Source: CAYXLW01 sp964466055 (GTDB lineage Bacteria; Patescibacteriota; Gracilibacteria; GCA-2401425). Taken from it: 64,000 nt of DNA. Every line of letters starts with the position of its first letter. Position 1 is the first letter of the stretch. The notes below the pieces were generated by a model. It saw only the letters and a list, made by a program, of their open reading frames with translations. It did not search any database and was not told the DNA's origin. Positions 37,001-44,809 of this stretch are shown one piece after another. The translations under genes and the position numbers were made by a program. Location of the stretch: the NCBI GenBank assembly GCA_964466055.1, contig CAYXLW010000001.1, positions 248,001 through 312,000 on the forward strand. Direction: 5' to 3'.

Positions 37001-40000
37001 CTCAGCAAATTTAACTTCAAGTGCCATATCTAGTGCTTCTGCACTTCTTGAGCGTGACGATCTTTTACCTCCTGAATTTGTTTCTTCAAACACAGTAAAT
37101 AATCATACTTTAAGAATTATATTTAGCGAACCAATTTCGGCAGTTTTCCCTGCACTAATTATAGAACCAACAGGACTTGATATAGATACAACTTATAATT
37201 CTGGAGGATATACTAATGGATATTTAATAAATGGAACAACAGTTGATTTTAGGGTTAACAAACAAGGAACAGTAAATCCTTTAAATGATGACTATACAGC
37301 AAATGATTTAGGTTTTAATAATTGTGCAGTACGTGATATTACAGGGAAACAGAAAGCTAATTGTTCAGGAGGAACAACAGATGGTATTGCTCAAATTTCT
37401 AATTTAACAGTTACAGATGGTATTGCTCCAACTCTTACATTAACTAAACCTTCAACAGGAGTTACAACAGACCTTGCTAATTTTGAGGTTGATTATACTT
37501 TTTCAGAAACAATAGGAGATGGAACAATTGTAATGACTTTTACACAAACAGGAGGACCTGTTGATTCCAATTCTCCTCATTCAGTTACAATAACAGATAT
37601 AATTGATGGAGTTAACGCAGAAAGTGTAGGAAGACATCAATTTAGATTAGATAGCAGTGATTTAAATAATGACGGAGGAGGAACAGATTCTCTAGTTGAT
37701 GGAGGAATTTATACAGTTAAATTGGAAGCATCTGACCTTGAAAGTAATCAATCTAATATTTCAAATACAAACTGGAAATGGATTTTAGATATAACTCCAC
37801 CAGCTTTTACAGTACTTGCAGACATACTTCCCGAATATACAAATAATCCAGCACCTCAATTTACATGGACTACTGTAATAGATCCGAGTCCTGTAACTTA
37901 TAGAGTTGAACTATCTTTGAGTAGTGATTTTTCAACAGGTGCATTTATGACTGAGGAAACAAGTGATACTCAATGGACCCTTGATCCTTCATTTTTAAGT
38001 GATGGCAGTTATGATAATACTTATTATGTACGTGTTATTACTATTGATATTGCAGAAAATGAATCAGCTCCAAGTAATACAGAAAGTTTTACACTTGATA
38101 CTCAAGTCCCAGAAATTCTTGATCCAACTTTAACAGACACTACAATTTCTAGTACTGAATACACAAAAAATGGAGATACCATTACGTTAACAGCAACTAT
38201 AAATGATGTAAATCGTGATGCTATGGATATCACCATGATTACAGCTAACCTTTCTGACTTTGGAGGAGGTTCTTCAGTAAATCCTTTTTCATACATTGGA
38301 GGAACAGGAGTGGCAACTTGGGCTATTCCTCCTTCTATTACTTGTACAGATGGAACAATAAATGTACCAATTGATGCTACAGATACTACAGGCAATGTTG
38401 CAGTTCAAGTTAATGCAACTATTACATGTGATAATACTCCACCTGCATTTACAGGGGATTTCCTAACATCTCCTAATGGACGAGAAAGCTTGGCAGGAGG
38501 ATCATTTCAAACAATAACTTGGAATAGTGCAAATTTAACTGAAATAAATTTTAAGGAAATTATAATAAAATATTCAGACGATGAAGTTTCGGGTGATAAT
38601 GTATGGGTGATATCTTCTGGAGAAGTAAATGATGGAACATATACTTGGACTGTACCTACAATAAACACAAGCCAAGCTAAAGTAATACTTACTGTAATTG
38701 ATCAAGTAGGCAATACAATTAGTGATGAAAGTACCACATTTTTCACAATAGATTCGGTGGCTCCTACAATAGAAACTGATACCTTAATTACTCCAAACGG
38801 AGGAGAGTATATATCAGGTGGAAGCAGTTATAATATAACTTGGAATACAAGTGCTATTACTGATTCTAACCTTAGAGCAAACCCAATAACCCTAGAATAT
38901 TTTAATGGAACAACTTTGTCTTGGTCAGAAATTGCAAATCCTTTACCAAATACTAGTCCATACCAATGGCACCCTGTTCCTAGTTTAAACATAACAAATG
39001 CAAAAGTAAGAATTACAGCTTACGATGAATCTGGGAATTCATCTTCAGATGAATCTGATAGTTATTTCACAATAGATTCAACAAAACCTACTATTTCTTC
39101 TATTACATATTTAGATATTGATGTTGACGGTATATCTGGAGAAAGAGGAGAAATTGATAGAGTGGTAATTGTATTTAATGAGGAAATATCATCAATTGGA
39201 ATAAATAACGGAGTTGGATTTACTTTTGCTGGTCATACAATCACTTTAAATTCTGGAGTTCTTTCAACGACAAATATAACAAATGATACTTTAACATTTA
39301 CTATAAATGAAACAGGTGTTGATACGGTGAATATGCCAGATGCAACTTATAATTCTTCACTTGGAACTATTCAAGATTTAGCTGGGAATTTATTGGCAAA
39401 TATTGCCAGTGGAGATATTACAGAAACTGATGGGGTGTCACCTATAATTTTAAGTGCAGAAACTGGAGATACAATTCCAACTGTTTATAATGGAAACGGA
39501 CAAATAGATAACTACAAAGTAACTTTTAGTGAAACTATTGATTTCAGTAATTTAACAGCAAATAATTCAAACGATTTTTCAATAGCTTCTTACTCAAATT
39601 TAAAAATATGCGTTGATGCTCAAGGAACAGATTGTAATCCAAGTGATAATGCAGATTCAGACACTTTTTATGTAGTGTTTGATGAAAGTGGAGTTCCAGA
39701 TACAGGAGAAATCCCAGAATTGACTTATGATAGCACTAATTCAAGAGTACAAGACTCAAGCAATGCTAACACTATGCAAAACATTTTAGATGTAGATTTA
39801 ACAGAAGAGGATAAAGCATTGCCTGTACTTTATACAGCGATCTATATGCCAACAGGAACGATAACAAACAATAAACTTATATTAAGCTTTTCAGAAAACA
39901 TAAATGACACAAACAGCTCTGTAAATCTTGCTAATTTAACTATTGTAGGAACAGGAAGCCTAGGAACTCCTAATTTTAATACTGTAACTGCAAATGATTC

Positions 40001-41405
40001 AGTTTATGAAATTATTTCAGGTGCAGATGGCAGACCTTTTGCAATAGACGTAGATACTATAGCAGTTACACTTGATGCAATTGAAGATAGTGTAGGAAAT
40101 AAGAATGTAAGCATTACTCCAATAGTAATTAGTGGAGGAATAATAATTAATGAACTTGCTTGGTCAGGATCGGGAAGTGATTCAACTGATGAATGGATTG
40201 AACTACGAAATCTTTCAGGTAATACAAGAGATTTTAATAACAACAACTATTGTTTATATGTAGGATCTAATAAATTATTAGATTTAACAGGAACTGTAGG
40301 AGGAGTAGGAGCAGTTGGGCAGAATGAATTCTACTTAATTTCAAGCTATACTGAAGATCTCTCAATGATAAGTTCAGGTGCTAGTATTGATATAACTCCT
40401 ACTACTTGGCAAAGTTTATCGGATTCTGCATTGGAAGTAAGTTTATATTTCTCCGCAGATGATACTTGTGATAATACTGACATTCTTTTAGACAAAGCAG
40501 GGAACGGAACAGCACCTTTCGCAGGAACTGATTCTCCAGTTGCTTCTATGGAAAGAATTGATTCTATTGGAGTAGGAACAGATCCTTCTAGTTGGTACAC
40601 AGCAGTCGCAGATACAACTTACATAATGTCGCCTTCATTCTTTGATAGTGCTAACCAAAAAGGAACACCAGATTCTGAAAATATTGATGATGTAACAGCT
40701 CCTGAATTTACTCCTAATTCAGCAAGTCCTGTTGAAGATTCAATAAGACCAGATCGAAGACCTCTTCTTTCTATTGAATATTCAGATAATTTTGAAGTTG
40801 TTAGTGCTACTATGATGATTGATTCAAACCAAGATGGTGTTTGTGAAACTTTAGTTGTATCCGATTCCTTACCTTCAACAAGTCTTTCAAAAGCTCCTAC
40901 AAATGATTTGTCTTTTGGAAGAAATAAACTTTGTGTAACTTTAGAAGATGCTCAAGGAAATGAGAGTGTTAAAGACTGGTACTTCTGGATTGATAATTTC
41001 TCATTCAGTGTAACGGAGGAAAATGCTGTAAATATGAGCATACAACCAACTATCCCCGAAGAAAGTAATATCCATTCAACAAAGATTGAAGTTCAAACTT
41101 ATGGAGCAGGAATTGATATAACAGCATTCACAAATTTATTTGCAATATCTCAATGGAATACTTTAGATGAAACAGGTTTTGGATGGAGAATTTCTGAAGC
41201 TTCAGATTTAACAACTACAAATTATGCTTTAATGTCTATTGATTCAAACACTCCTACTCTTGTAAAGAGTTTACCTCTTAATCCTAGTGGAACTGATTTG
41301 AAGACTTACACTTACTATATTCAATATAAAATTAATGCAAAAATGAGCGTTCCAGCTGGGGTTTATACTACTACACCGAATTTTGGAATTAACTTGACAT
41401 ATTAG
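34032..41405 (+). CDS. Giant secreted multidomain surface protein with lamin-tail domain
   Basis: 2457 residues. Signal peptide ~1-36 (ITSLLLAVTMVIGSIPVTI). Then a GGHIGGWAKD-type beta domain (~40-150), fibronectin III (~213-297), a Cys-rich section (~300-450), an unassigned ~450-660 domain and a DUF11-like repeat (~660-780, VEVVDNYDESILSI...NAGNNTATQNITV). A long series of Ig/cadherin-like domains follows with recurring DxxxPxF and SPNGGE-style junctions, then a lamin-tail domain (~2036-2150, INELAWSGSG...DEWIELRN). The C-terminal ~110-residue beta domain ends in VPAGVYTTTPNFGINLTY. No LPxTG, SLH or membrane anchor is visible. The ending resembles that of the 307-residue protein at 43241 and, in layout (PAGxYxxT), WxL-type wall-binding domains. 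Probable role: adhesion or a cell-surface layer. Confidence 0.8.
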   Translation: MKAYRKFFSKITSLLLAVTMVIGSIPVTIDTTVANTIPATNTIGYLERADGGHIGGWAKDQTYPGVLKTDPNYAGVKIMIYDNGNPIATNTHYTLLAMANRVDVGDHAFGIDPQTVTNLNTAGEHTITAKAIDVDTLEYVNLPLLPNIKNKFTNAKCGSANGGSFTTKPANLCDFGDAKDDSSSGGQWKWTCNGVNYGRNVSCFANIIVVPVAPINLATSNITQTSLTLSWTDKATNEIGYKIYKNGNSTPIATIGVNSSSYNVTGLTANTTYTFRVAAYNLAGEGSASINATTKSPNGSICTSDSQCGSGNCDIDFDSGIKYCHADAIQCVDYDIGNPWQRANGYELCSGQSWYKSCSSSLWGAQQNNPDPANDYCQAGGGAQSGYDLAATCSSGETGGFTNPSCVSCAPYIAASTSSCKTSCTSSFDCWYGYSCNASNQCVSNTEIRDGITHIEEYPYTEYPSFNNYIDAIDPYDPTNTRYDERYFADVSKENGDDKGNELYLNPAVSENIILYTYMNNSAQFTSATNVKVSLDSFYQNSAGEYVTSPFTNSIDVMHSIEGDNTDPDVVRDPIIVASQAGASLRLKFVRGTGKVQIRGLGTGITDVPTGNQSDLLETGLTVGSSDYPLSGTFLRGDDQFPEDRRVIVLTYLSVERVNADVSITRSATSTNLWKGQETEITLNYNNNGPVETTGVEVVDNYDESILSIISSSLPVGCVDSGSEVTCMIAGELANGAGGSLAYTAEAISSGIAVNTATISSDITDSNAGNNTATQNITVNPGPTVTIENATPLYLTTGNTSTITWSATSATSGPYEVKVGNCTSGTLITGANASGNYVSTDASVASVVNFSDLSEGQNTIYVCVTDGSGALGSETQILTLDTISPENVSNVILQDQDVLIHNGLDGYDVTVTWTPNGINEPNFSTYEIYLLPALTVLDTGTHNPIVNSLTSPTLALQATNIWTGTDTQKTDSAGTILSTGNYKAYVRAVDSANLTSSAISSASALLERDDLLPPEFVSSNTVNNHTLRIIFSEPISAVFPALIIEPTGLDIDTTYNSGGYTNGYLINGTTVDFRVNKQGTVNPLNDDYTANDLGFNNCAVRDITGKQKANCSGGTTDGIAQISNLTVTDGIAPTLTLTKPSTGVTTDLANFEVDYTFSETIGDGTIVMTFTQTGGPVDSNSPHSVTITDIIDGVNAESVGRHQFRLDSSDLNNDGGGTDSLVDGGIYTVKLEASDLESNQSNISNTNWKWILDITPPAFTVLADILPEYTNNPAPQFTWTTVIDPSPVTYRVELSLSSDFSTGAFMTEETSDTQWTLDPSFLSDGSYDNTYYVRVITIDIAENESAPSNTESFTLDTQVPEILDPTLTDTTISSTEYTKNGDTITLTATINDVNRDAMDITMITANLSDFGGGSSVNPFSYIGGTGVATWAIPPSITCTDGTINVPIDATDTTGNVAVQVNATITCDNTPPAFTGDFLTSPNGRESLAGGSFQTITWNSANLTEINFKEIIIKYSDDEVSGDNVWVISSGEVNDGTYTWTVPTINTSQAKVILTVIDQVGNTISDESTTFFTIDSVAPTIETDTLITPNGGEYISGGSSYNITWNTSAITDSNLRANPITLEYFNGTTLSWSEIANPLPNTSPYQWHPVPSLNITNAKVRITAYDESGNSSSDESDSYFTIDSTKPTISSITYLDIDVDGISGERGEIDRVVIVFNEEISSIGINNGVGFTFAGHTITLNSGVLSTTNITNDTLTFTINETGVDTVNMPDATYNSSLGTIQDLAGNLLANIASGDITETDGVSPIILSAETGDTIPTVYNGNGQIDNYKVTFSETIDFSNLTANNSNDFSIASYSNLKICVDAQGTDCNPSDNADSDTFYVVFDESGVPDTGEIPELTYDSTNSRVQDSSNANTMQNILDVDLTEEDKALPVLYTAIYMPTGTITNNKLILSFSENINDTNSSVNLANLTIVGTGSLGTPNFNTVTANDSVYEIISGADGRPFAIDVDTIAVTLDAIEDSVGNKNVSITPIVISGGIIINELAWSGSGSDSTDEWIELRNLSGNTRDFNNNNYCLYVGSNKLLDLTGTVGGVGAVGQNEFYLISSYTEDLSMISSGASIDITPTTWQSLSDSALEVSLYFSADDTCDNTDILLDKAGNGTAPFAGTDSPVASMERIDSIGVGTDPSSWYTAVADTTYIMSPSFFDSANQKGTPDSENIDDVTAPEFTPNSASPVEDSIRPDRRPLLSIEYSDNFEVVSATMMIDSNQDGVCETLVVSDSLPSTSLSKAPTNDLSFGRNKLCVTLEDAQGNESVKDWYFWIDNFSFSVTEENAVNMSIQPTIPEESNIHSTKIEVQTYGAGIDITAFTNLFAISQWNTLDETGFGWRISEASDLTTTNYALMSIDSNTPTLVKSLPLNPSGTDLKTYTYYIQYKINAKMSVPAGVYTTTPNFGINLTY

Positions 41406-41453
41406 GAAGAAGTGATAAAGTGGATTCTAAAATAAAAAAAACAACGAGCCAAA

Positions 41454-41477
41454 GAGGTTTAACCTTAATTTAAGCTT
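41454..41477 (+). repeat. Hairpin repeat family R1, left half only
   Basis: The left arm GAGGTTTAACCTT plus AATTTAAGCTT matches the full R1 copies, but no right arm follows. It is flanked on both sides by AAAGTGGATTCTAAAAT. It ends 56 nt before ATG 41534. Confidence 0.75.
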
Positions 41478-41512
41478 CTCTACCAAAGTGGATTCTAAAA
41501 TTTAAATTATTT

Positions 41513-41533
41513 ATTAATTAACATTTCAAATTT
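41513..41533 (+). repeat. Duplicated 21-nt leader, copy 1
   Basis: Twenty-one bases ending CATTTCAAATTT abut ATG 41534 and are identical to 41967-41987, which abut ATG 41988. The proteins that follow are not obviously alike, so only the leader is shared. Confidence 0.9.
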
Positions 41534-41893
41534 ATGGAAGCAGAAGTACAAAAACCAATCGATTCATCATTAGACAAAAAATCTGAAGATGAATGCACAA
41601 CAGGAGAAATAAAGAAAGGGCTTGCGCTGTTAGTGCAAAATATAAGAGAATTTTTCTTAAAATGGAAAGGAAAAAAACTAGAAAAAGACGATAATAGGGA
41701 AGGCTTTGTAGGAAGATTAATGCAGCCTGAATTTGTAATTGGTAGTCATGATCTAGATGAAACCGAACAAGAAGGAGAAAAAGAAGGAAAAACATATGAA
41801 GTATTGGCTACATCTGGTCCTAATAGTAGTTCTAGAGGAGATATTGATGAGCATGAGGAATTGCCAAAGGTGGAATATGATGAAGACTTATAG
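41534..41893 (+). CDS. Small acidic protein, unknown family
   Basis: 119 residues, rich in E, D and K, with one weakly hydrophobic stretch (GLALLVQNIREFFLKW) and a long acidic, probably disordered C-terminus ending PKVEYDEDL. No signal peptide. It is preceded by a half R1 repeat and by the same 21-nt leader as the 41988 gene. I do not recognise it. The frame and start look genuine because the leader and spacing are conserved with its neighbour. Confidence 0.55.
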   Translation: MEAEVQKPIDSSLDKKSEDECTTGEIKKGLALLVQNIREFFLKWKGKKLEKDDNREGFVGRLMQPEFVIGSHDLDETEQEGEKEGKTYEVLATSGPNSSSRGDIDEHEELPKVEYDEDL

Positions 41894-41966
41894 TGGGAAA
41901 AAACAATGAGACTCATAAATGCAGACTTAGATAAAGATTAAAAGGAAAAGTAGGTAGGATTAATAT

Positions 41967-41987
41967 ATTAATTAACATTTCAAATTT
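41967..41987 (+). repeat. Duplicated 21-nt leader, copy 2
   Basis: Identical to 41513-41533 and directly in front of ATG 41988. It may carry translation-initiation or cis-regulatory information in a genome with few Shine-Dalgarno sites. Confidence 0.9.
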
Positions 41988-42380
41988 ATGCTATCAGAAG
42001 TAGGAGGACCCTCATCAGTCGACAGAATGCCTGTTCTAGATGGATTAACAAAAGAAGAAATAATGGAATGGATCATTCTGTTAGAATGTCCAAAAATCTT
42101 TTTTCCGGAAGATCCGGATTTTCTTCGTAAATTACAACAAATATATTTAGAGAAGGAAGAAAAATATCCGGGTTTTTTGGCTTTGATCTCGGATGTATTC
42201 AAAAGAGGTAATAGACAGATTGAAGGCATTAAGGCTAAAATAGAGCTTAGGCTTTCTGGGTTGAATGAAGCAAATCAAGATACTAATTATCCTCCTGTTA
42301 TTCTCGAGATTAAGGAATGGCTTATTGATACGATTAAATTACTGGAAGATATTCAACAAAGTATAAAAAGCCAAGATTAA
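41988..42380 (+). CDS. Small protein, unknown family
   Basis: 130 residues, mixed charge, mostly helical after residue 20 (TKEEIMEWIILLECPKIFF, LRKLQQIYLEKEEKYPGFL, ending LLEDIQQSIKSQD). No signal peptide, membrane segment or known motif. It follows the 41534 gene in the same direction with about 95 nt between them. No homology to that product is apparent apart from the shared leader. Confidence 0.55.
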   Translation: MLSEVGGPSSVDRMPVLDGLTKEEIMEWIILLECPKIFFPEDPDFLRKLQQIYLEKEEKYPGFLALISDVFKRGNRQIEGIKAKIELRLSGLNEANQDTNYPPVILEIKEWLIDTIKLLEDIQQSIKSQD

Positions 42381-42465
42381 TATGAATTATTAAACATAGT
42401 CCTTTTACAATTCGGCATTAAAAACGAAAATTTACTTCTTTAGATTGGAGGTGACCTAACAGTAA

Positions 42466-42543
42466 GAGGTTTAACCTTAATTTAAGCTTTACAATTAAGA
42501 AAAGAACACATCGTTTTTCCTTTCGAATTCAAGGTTAAACCTC
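42466..42543. repeat. Hairpin repeat family R1, copy 1 (78 nt)
   Basis: Arms GAGGTTTAACCTT and AAGGTTAAACCTC are perfectly complementary over 13 bp. The interior includes AATTTAAGCTT and a GAAAAGAACACATCGTTTTT segment shared with the other copies. Confidence 0.9.
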
Positions 42544-42639
42544 TGTGTAGAAACTCTTACTTAAAACCACTTATCAAAAGTCCTCTTTAATCTTGAGAAG
42601 TAAAAATAAAATTAAAATTGCTACGAATACAACGAGATG

Positions 42640-42760
42640 AACAGGGACGTTTTCTTCTAAGGCTTAAAGTAAAAACCTTTAAGCGTAGAAATCGAAAGCC
42701 TCCCGGGACCGTTTGATTTTTCCTTAAAGAAAAACTTTTCCGCTTAAGGAGAAAAATTCT
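42640..42760. other. Structured intergenic segment, possible ncRNA
   Basis: Part of the 42544-42855 gap. The hairpin GCTTAAAG/CTTTAAGC (42662-42684) sits inside flanking GGCTT...AAGCC complementarity and is followed by CCCGGGACCG and a CCTTAA/TTAAGG pair (42722-42749). No ORF fits. It matches no riboswitch or RNA family I can name. Confidence 0.3.
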
Positions 42761-42855
42761 CTTTCATTTAGTTAGGTTCGGTCGGTCGAAAGCAATTGAA
42801 AAATGTGATCCATTTCTGAACTATTTGGAGGATATACCAAAATTCCTCCCGCCAA

Positions 42856-42934
42856 AACCCCATGGGTTAGGTAGAACAAAGCTCAAGAAGAAAAATCTCA
42901 GGAATAAAGCTATTAAGCTTAAACCCCTGGGGTT
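42856..42934. repeat. Repeat family R2, copy 1 (79 nt)
   Basis: It begins with a mini-hairpin AACCCCATGGGTT and ends with AACCCCTGGGGTT. The interior AAGCTCAAGAAGAAAAATCT, then AATAAAGCTATTAAGCTT, is shared with copies at 44203 and 46046. A plus-strand ORF drawn through this repeat is not a gene. Confidence 0.85.
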
Positions 42935-43083
42935 GAATCCTTCCAGAAAAGAATTACTTCTCAAAAATTATAAGTATGTTTTTTTAGAGGCGACAATCTT
43001 CGGGTCGAAGCCCCTTGGCCAGAAACATGCTTATAAAAACCCCTTTTGTTTCTCTTATGAAGTGTAATAAATGGTATACAGTC

Positions 43084-43161
43084 GAGGTTTAAATTTAATT
43101 TAAGCTTCACTGTTAAGAAAAGAACACATTGTTTTTCCTTTTAAATTTAAGGTTAAACCTC
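43084..43161. repeat. Hairpin repeat family R1, copy 2 (78 nt)
   Basis: GAGGTTTAA ... TTAAACCTC arms with the same interior as 42466-42543 (GTTAAGAAAAGAACACATTG). It ends 79 nt before ATG 43241, so it probably lies in or near that gene's leader. Confidence 0.9.
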
Positions 43162-43240
43162 TGTGGGAAGTTTCCTCCATTTAAACAACAAATAAGAATA
43201 AACGAAAAAACAAACAAATTATTCCTTAACTTTTTCTATT

Positions 43241-44164
43241 ATGAAAAAATTATTATCTTTATTATCGGCTTTTGCTTTAACAGCGATGGTTGTGATGCCA
43301 GTTATGGCTGCTAATGCTAATCCTACATTACTTTATACTGATGCAGGAACTCTTTTAAATACTACTGATGACACACTTCGAATTACAGTTCCGCATACAG
43401 TTGTATCAACTAACAAGACAGTAACTGTTTCTCTTAAAGACAGTTCAGGAGTTGCTGTTGATCTTAATACAACAACTCCAGTTACAGTAGCTTCTATTTC
43501 TAACGTATCATCTGCTACTGTAGTTAATGATACTTCTGGAGAAATTGATGTTGTGGTTGTAGATGATGGTTTAGATGCGGTATTTCTAGTTACTTTCAAT
43601 TCTGACAACAATTTATCTCAAGGAAATTATACAGTTATTGCTTCAGGAACTGATGGTTTCGGAGCTGCTGTTTTCCCAGTTTTAAGTGCTAACGTAGTAA
43701 ACATTACTGCTACAGTATTACCTACATTAACATTTGATGTTACTCCACTTATTAGTGATTTAGGAGTTTTAACAGAAGATTACTCTAATACAGATGCTAG
43801 TGTTGATTTAACTTATGCTACTAATGCAAATGGTGGATTAGTTGTTGATATGACTTCAGTAGGATTAAAAGATGGTACTACAGCATCAGATAATGAACTA
43901 GGTGTAACAAGTATAAATGCAACAGTTCCTAATGTTGCTGGTACTGAATACAGATATACAACTGCTACAGGAACAGATGGGGCAGATTCAAATGATGGAA
44001 CTAATGGTACAGATATTGGAGCAACTCAAGCAGTAGTTCCTTCTACAGGAGCACCAACTCCTAGTACTATTACAAATGTAAAAGTAAACTCAGCAATTAC
44101 TGCTTTAACTCCAGCTGGAGATTATGCAGACACTCTTACATTTACAGCAACAGCTACTTTCTAG
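43241..44164 (+). CDS. Secreted 307-residue beta-rich surface protein (WxL-like C-terminal layout)
   Basis: Signal peptide 1-~23 (KKLLSLLSAFALTAMVVMPVMA with an AxA-type site), then T/V/N-rich beta sequence with few charges and no Cys or Trp. The C-terminal half (LTFDVTPLISDLGVLTEDYS ... ALTPAGDYADTLTFTATATF) has the layout of the WxL/spore-coat-U-like domains that end in a TPAGxYxxTxxxxx strand, but the Trp residues are missing. Next comes a DUF916-like gene, the usual partner of WxL proteins. It may be an abundant surface-coat subunit. An R1 hairpin precedes it and an R2 repeat follows it. Confidence 0.7.
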   Translation: MKKLLSLLSAFALTAMVVMPVMAANANPTLLYTDAGTLLNTTDDTLRITVPHTVVSTNKTVTVSLKDSSGVAVDLNTTTPVTVASISNVSSATVVNDTSGEIDVVVVDDGLDAVFLVTFNSDNNLSQGNYTVIASGTDGFGAAVFPVLSANVVNITATVLPTLTFDVTPLISDLGVLTEDYSNTDASVDLTYATNANGGLVVDMTSVGLKDGTTASDNELGVTSINATVPNVAGTEYRYTTATGTDGADSNDGTNGTDIGATQAVVPSTGAPTPSTITNVKVNSAITALTPAGDYADTLTFTATATF

Positions 44165-44202
44165 TTCTTGTTCGTAAAAGTAATTTCAAGGGGTTTTAAA
44201 AG

Positions 44203-44281
44203 AACCCCAGGGGTTAAGAAGAAAAAAGCTCAAGAAGGAAAATCTCAGGGGTAAAGCTATTAAGCTTAAACCCCTGGGGTT
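44203..44281. repeat. Repeat family R2, copy 2 (79 nt)
   Basis: AACCCCAGGGGTT at the left end and AACCCCTGGGGTT at the right, with interior AAAGCTATTAAGCTT as in copy 1. It lies 38 nt after the stop of the 307-residue gene and could double as its terminator. Confidence 0.85.
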
Positions 44282-44304
44282 AAAACCTTCTCCCTTTTGC
44301 CCAA

Positions 44305-44381
44305 GAGGTTTAACCTTAATTTAAGCTTCACAGTCAAAAAAATAATATGTTGTTTCCCTATCAAATCCAAGGTTAAACCTC
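44305..44381. repeat. Hairpin repeat family R1, copy 3 (77 nt)
   Basis: 13-bp arms GAGGTTTAACCTT and AAGGTTAAACCTC, with a diverged interior. The right arm is the first of four tandem 19-bp units. Confidence 0.9.
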
Positions 44382-44438
44382 AAACTCAAGGTTAACCCTC
44401 AAATCCAAGGTTAAACCTCAAACTCAAGGTTAACCCTC
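44363..44438 (+). repeat. Four tandem 19-bp units derived from the R1 right arm
   Basis: Units 44363-44381, 44382-44400, 44401-44419 and 44420-44438 alternate between two versions, AAATCCAAGGTTAAACCTC and AAACTCAAGGTTAACCCTC (A-B-A-B). The expansion is thus a duplicated 38-bp dimer of a diverged pair. Confidence 0.9.
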
Positions 44439-44516
44439 ACTCAAACAAAAACAGCTCCTTCACACAAACGGCAACAAACATTTTCATTTTTATTTTCTTT
44501 CTTTTAATTAAACATG

Positions 44517-44635
44517 ACATTGCGAGGAGTTCCGATTTATCGGAACAACGTGGCAATCTCTAAGAGATTCTTTCGTCCGCCAAGGCGGACTCAGAATGAC
44601 AAAAAGGAAAGAGAGAAAACTAAGATGAAAAGAAG
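44517..44635. repeat. Repeat family R3, copy 1
   Basis: From ATTGCGAGGAGT through CGTGGCAATCTCTAAGAGAT, the hairpin GTCCGCC-AAG-GGCGGAC and CAGAATGACAAA to AAAGAGAGAAAACTAAGATG. It is nearly identical to 45912-46028 apart from the GTTCCGATTTATCGGAAC hairpin. This is the widespread CATTGCGAGGAG...CAGAATGAC type of bacterial intergenic repeat. Confidence 0.9.
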
Positions 44636-44648
44636 AACCCAAAGCAAA

Positions 44649-44725
44649 GAGGTTTAACCTTAATTTAAGCTTCATAACCAAAAAAGAATACGTCGTTTTT
44701 CCTTACGAATCCAAGGTTAAACCTC
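44649..44725. repeat. Hairpin repeat family R1, copy 4 (77 nt)
   Basis: 13-bp arms GAGGTTTAACCTT and AAGGTTAAACCTC, with interior AATACGTCGTTTTTCC. It ends 84 nt before ATG 44810, similar to the spacing of copy 2 in front of 43241. Confidence 0.9.
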
Positions 44726-44809
44726 TGGCTCTAAAACTCATTTCCAAAAATAAAAAAACTACATTATACTCACAATCGTAATTATCATAAAAATTAACAA
44801 ATAAATCTA

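Noticed and set aside
42825..43067. 80-residue plus-strand ORF with basic composition
   Set aside because: It runs through repeat R2; its peptide is a translation of the repeat (the same KLKKKNLRNKAIKLKPL string appears in the frame before 46150), so it is not a gene.
44363..44438. Short tandem array considered as a mini CRISPR
   Set aside because: There are no spacers between the 19-bp units; they abut each other.
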